A DNA stretch of 64,000 nucleotides, from contig NZ_JBFTXJ020000001.1 of assembly GCF_041379945.2 (NCBI RefSeq), forward strand, positions 434,001-498,000, in the 5' to 3' direction. The position numbers and the translations under genes are program-made. This document shows positions 63,007-64,000 of this stretch, piece after piece (position 1 is the first letter of the stretch; every line of letters begins with the position of its first letter). Origin of the DNA: Aneurinibacillus sp. REN35. GTDB lineage: Bacteria > Bacillota > Bacilli > Aneurinibacillales > Aneurinibacillaceae. The notes beneath the pieces were generated by a model. It was not told the origin of the DNA. It searched no databases and saw nothing but the letters and a program-made list of their open reading frames with translations.

Positions 63007-63115
63007 GTCATTTCTCCTTGATTTTTATGTATGGAAGTGAGACAAGATACTTTCTATCAGTGTAATTCTTTTTCTCTTTTATCTCAACAGGAATACGAAT
63101 ACAGCAAGTGTTATG

Positions 63116-63144
63116 TTGACATTTTAAACATTTATGTTTAGTAT
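63116..63144 (+). promoter_or_regulatory. Sigma-A promoter with palindromic operator
   Basis: TTGACA at 63116-63121 and TAGTAT at 63139-63144 are 17 bases apart. The spacer holds the palindrome TAAACAT-TT-ATGTTTA (63125-63140), which reaches into the -10 hexamer, an ideal place for a repressor. Confidence 0.65.
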
Positions 63145-63209
63145 GTTGGTATATTGATGGTGTTGTACAATGCTACATAATCTTTTAAAGGGAAAAGGAG
63201 CTGTTGAAC

Positions 63210-63773
63210 ATGTACGATATTGCCATTATTGGAGCGGGTCCTGCTGGAGCGAGTGCTGCGTTATTTTCTGCAAAGGCCGGGAAAAAAACATTGGTGCTTG
63301 ATTCGGATAAAGGTATGACAAAACGAGCATGGATTGAAAATCATTATGGAGTAATGGAACTTACGGGGCCTGACATGGTTGACATAGGGAAAAAACAGGC
63401 GAGTAAATTTGGCGCCGAAATCATTGAAGATACGGTAACAAATATCGTCAAAACGGATACAGGCTTTCAGGTTGAGGCAGAGCAAGGTTCATTTGAAGCA
63501 CAGCACGTAGTCCTTGCCACAGGAATTCTTGTTGACCTGGCGGAAGCCGTCGGACTCAAAACAAAGGCCGGCACAGAACCGCGTATTAAAACGGTATTGG
63601 ATGTAGATGCGGCAGGTAAAACAAACATTGATGGTATTTGGGCAGCAGGAACCGTTGCTGGTGTGAGTGTCCACAGCATTATTACCGCAGGAGACGGTGC
63701 TAAGGTAGCGATCAACATCATTTCGGAAATAAACGGAGAGCGCTACGTAGACCATGACGTATTAAAAGCGTAA
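63210..63773 (+). CDS. Miniature thioredoxin-reductase-like FAD protein
   Basis: A 187-residue flavoprotein. The FAD-binding start MYDIAIIGAGPAGASAALFSA and the closing motif GIWAAGTVAGVSVHSIITAGDGAKVA match the two halves of the thioredoxin-reductase FAD domain. The NADPH-binding domain normally between them (about 120 residues) and the CxxC redox motif are absent, leaving a direct join after ATGILVDLAEA. It cannot act as a normal thioredoxin reductase; it may bind FAD and use another electron source. ATG 63210 has AAAGGAG 9 bases upstream; TTG 63204 is too close to the site. Confidence 0.85.
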   Translation: MYDIAIIGAGPAGASAALFSAKAGKKTLVLDSDKGMTKRAWIENHYGVMELTGPDMVDIGKKQASKFGAEIIEDTVTNIVKTDTGFQVEAEQGSFEAQHVVLATGILVDLAEAVGLKTKAGTEPRIKTVLDVDAAGKTNIDGIWAAGTVAGVSVHSIITAGDGAKVAINIISEINGERYVDHDVLKA

Positions 63774-63781
63774 TTTTTGAT

Positions 63782-63799
63782 AGCGAACTCGCTTTTTTT
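63782..63799 (+). terminator. Short terminator
   Basis: AGCGA-AC-TCGCT is followed by TTTTTT, 8 bases after the stop of the flavoprotein gene. Confidence 0.6.
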
Positions 63800-63803
63800 A
63801 AAG

Positions 63804-63828
63804 GCCGACCTAGAATCAGGTCGGCTTT
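63804..63828. terminator. Second terminator hairpin
   Basis: GCCGACCT pairs with AGGTCGGC over a 6-nt loop, flanked by AAAG and TTT. Together with the hairpin before it, it separates the flavoprotein gene from the minus-strand gene at the window edge. Confidence 0.7.
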
Positions 63829-63878
63829 CGTTATCTATTCTATTTGAGGAAAAAGAGGTTGTATAATGTGTTCATATC

Positions 63879-63911
63879 AGCGGAAATGCCGCCCTATTTT
63901 TTGTTTCCGCT
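63879..63911 (-). repeat. Inverted repeat downstream of the edge gene
   Basis: AGCGGAAA and TTTCCGCT are separated by 17 bases. It lies 28 bases after the stop of the minus-strand gene and could help to end it, though no T-run follows on that strand. Confidence 0.4.
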
Positions 63912-63938
63912 TACATCGCATGCGTAACATCATCTTAT

Positions 63939-64000
63939 CTATCGGTACGCTTCAAAGGTAATCGTTTGATTAGCAGCAATCGGCTTGCTTCCATAGTTGT
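63939..64000 (-). CDS. C-terminal end of an unrecognised protein (partial)
   Basis: On the minus strand the window edge opens a frame of 19 codons ending in TAG (63939-63941): NYGSKPIAANQTITFEAYR. It is too short to identify. The beta-strand-like ending would suit the last strand of a secreted or beta-sandwich domain. Confidence 0.4.
   Translation of the reverse strand, partial: NYGSKPIAANQTITFEAYR

Noticed and set aside
63866-63961. Plus-strand 31-codon frame starting at ATG 63866, after TATAAT-like sequence
   Set aside because: It overlaps the minus-strand gene end and an inverted repeat, and the residue pattern is not protein-like (many Arg/Cys).
1-64000. CRISPR arrays, tRNA/rRNA genes, T-boxes, intact IS elements
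   Set aside because: No regularly spaced repeats, cloverleaf-like genes, T-box consensus or transposase frames were seen on either strand.

Overview
The window looks like chromosomal DNA of a low- to mid-GC, Gram-positive, soil-type Bacillales, most like Aneurinibacillus or Brevibacillus. This is inferred from lipoprotein signals without outer-membrane genes, strong AGGAGG ribosome binding sites, TTG/GTG starts, YesMN-type two-component and RsbR-type proteins, and sigma-54 activators of the RocR type. I see no rRNA, tRNA, CRISPR array or intact insertion sequence.

Layout. 0.3-11.2 kb: a sigma-54 activator diverges from an operon with a near-consensus -24/-12 promoter. It encodes a branched-chain-amino-acid-type ABC transporter, a nitrilase-family amidase, two M20 hydrolases and an MFS carrier, probably for uptake and hydrolysis of N-carbamoyl or N-acyl amino acids. 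11.2-17.4 kb: two orphan proteins, a MASE-PAS-GGDEF-EAL c-di-GMP protein, a chemoreceptor and a YdhR-type monooxygenase. 17.4-22 kb: an accessory patch with a headless polymorphic-toxin C-terminus and its probable immunity protein, an orphan protein beside a metallophosphoesterase, a second immunity-like protein and a class D beta-lactamase. 22-23.4 kb: an NCS2 nucleobase permease.

23.5-38 kb: a long co-directional locus combining an UgpC/MsmX-type ATPase, a DUF624 protein, a class III aminotransferase, a YesN/YesM two-component system, a complete sugar ABC importer and five enzymes (medium-chain dehydrogenase, IlvD/Edd dehydratase, amidohydrolase, MBL-fold hydrolase, FAH-fold hydrolase). It reads as a non-phosphorylating oxidative sugar pathway, possibly for an amino sugar, and is the best candidate for an undescribed system.

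38-51.9 kb: a DUF5068-type lipoprotein; a MocR regulator divergent from a proline-dehydrogenase-like enzyme and a DMT exporter; a second sigma-54 activator translationally coupled to a DUF4272 protein and an unknown protein, diverging from an aminotransferase/amidohydrolase/MHS-transporter operon with its own -24/-12 promoter; a 42-residue basic protein; and a LysR regulator. 52-54.3 kb: a decaying operon behind two Fur-box-like palindromes, in which most genes have lost their middles. 54.3-62.2 kb: a PucR regulator diverging from hydantoinase/oxoprolinase subunits and an Fe-S flavin oxidoreductase, bracketed by two near-identical 36-bp hairpin repeats. 62.2-64 kb: an RsbR-like STAS protein, a miniature thioredoxin-reductase-like flavoprotein with a palindrome in its promoter, and the tail of a minus-strand gene.

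The overall theme is scavenging of nitrogenous and carbohydrate compounds by separate cassettes, each with its own regulator and transporter.
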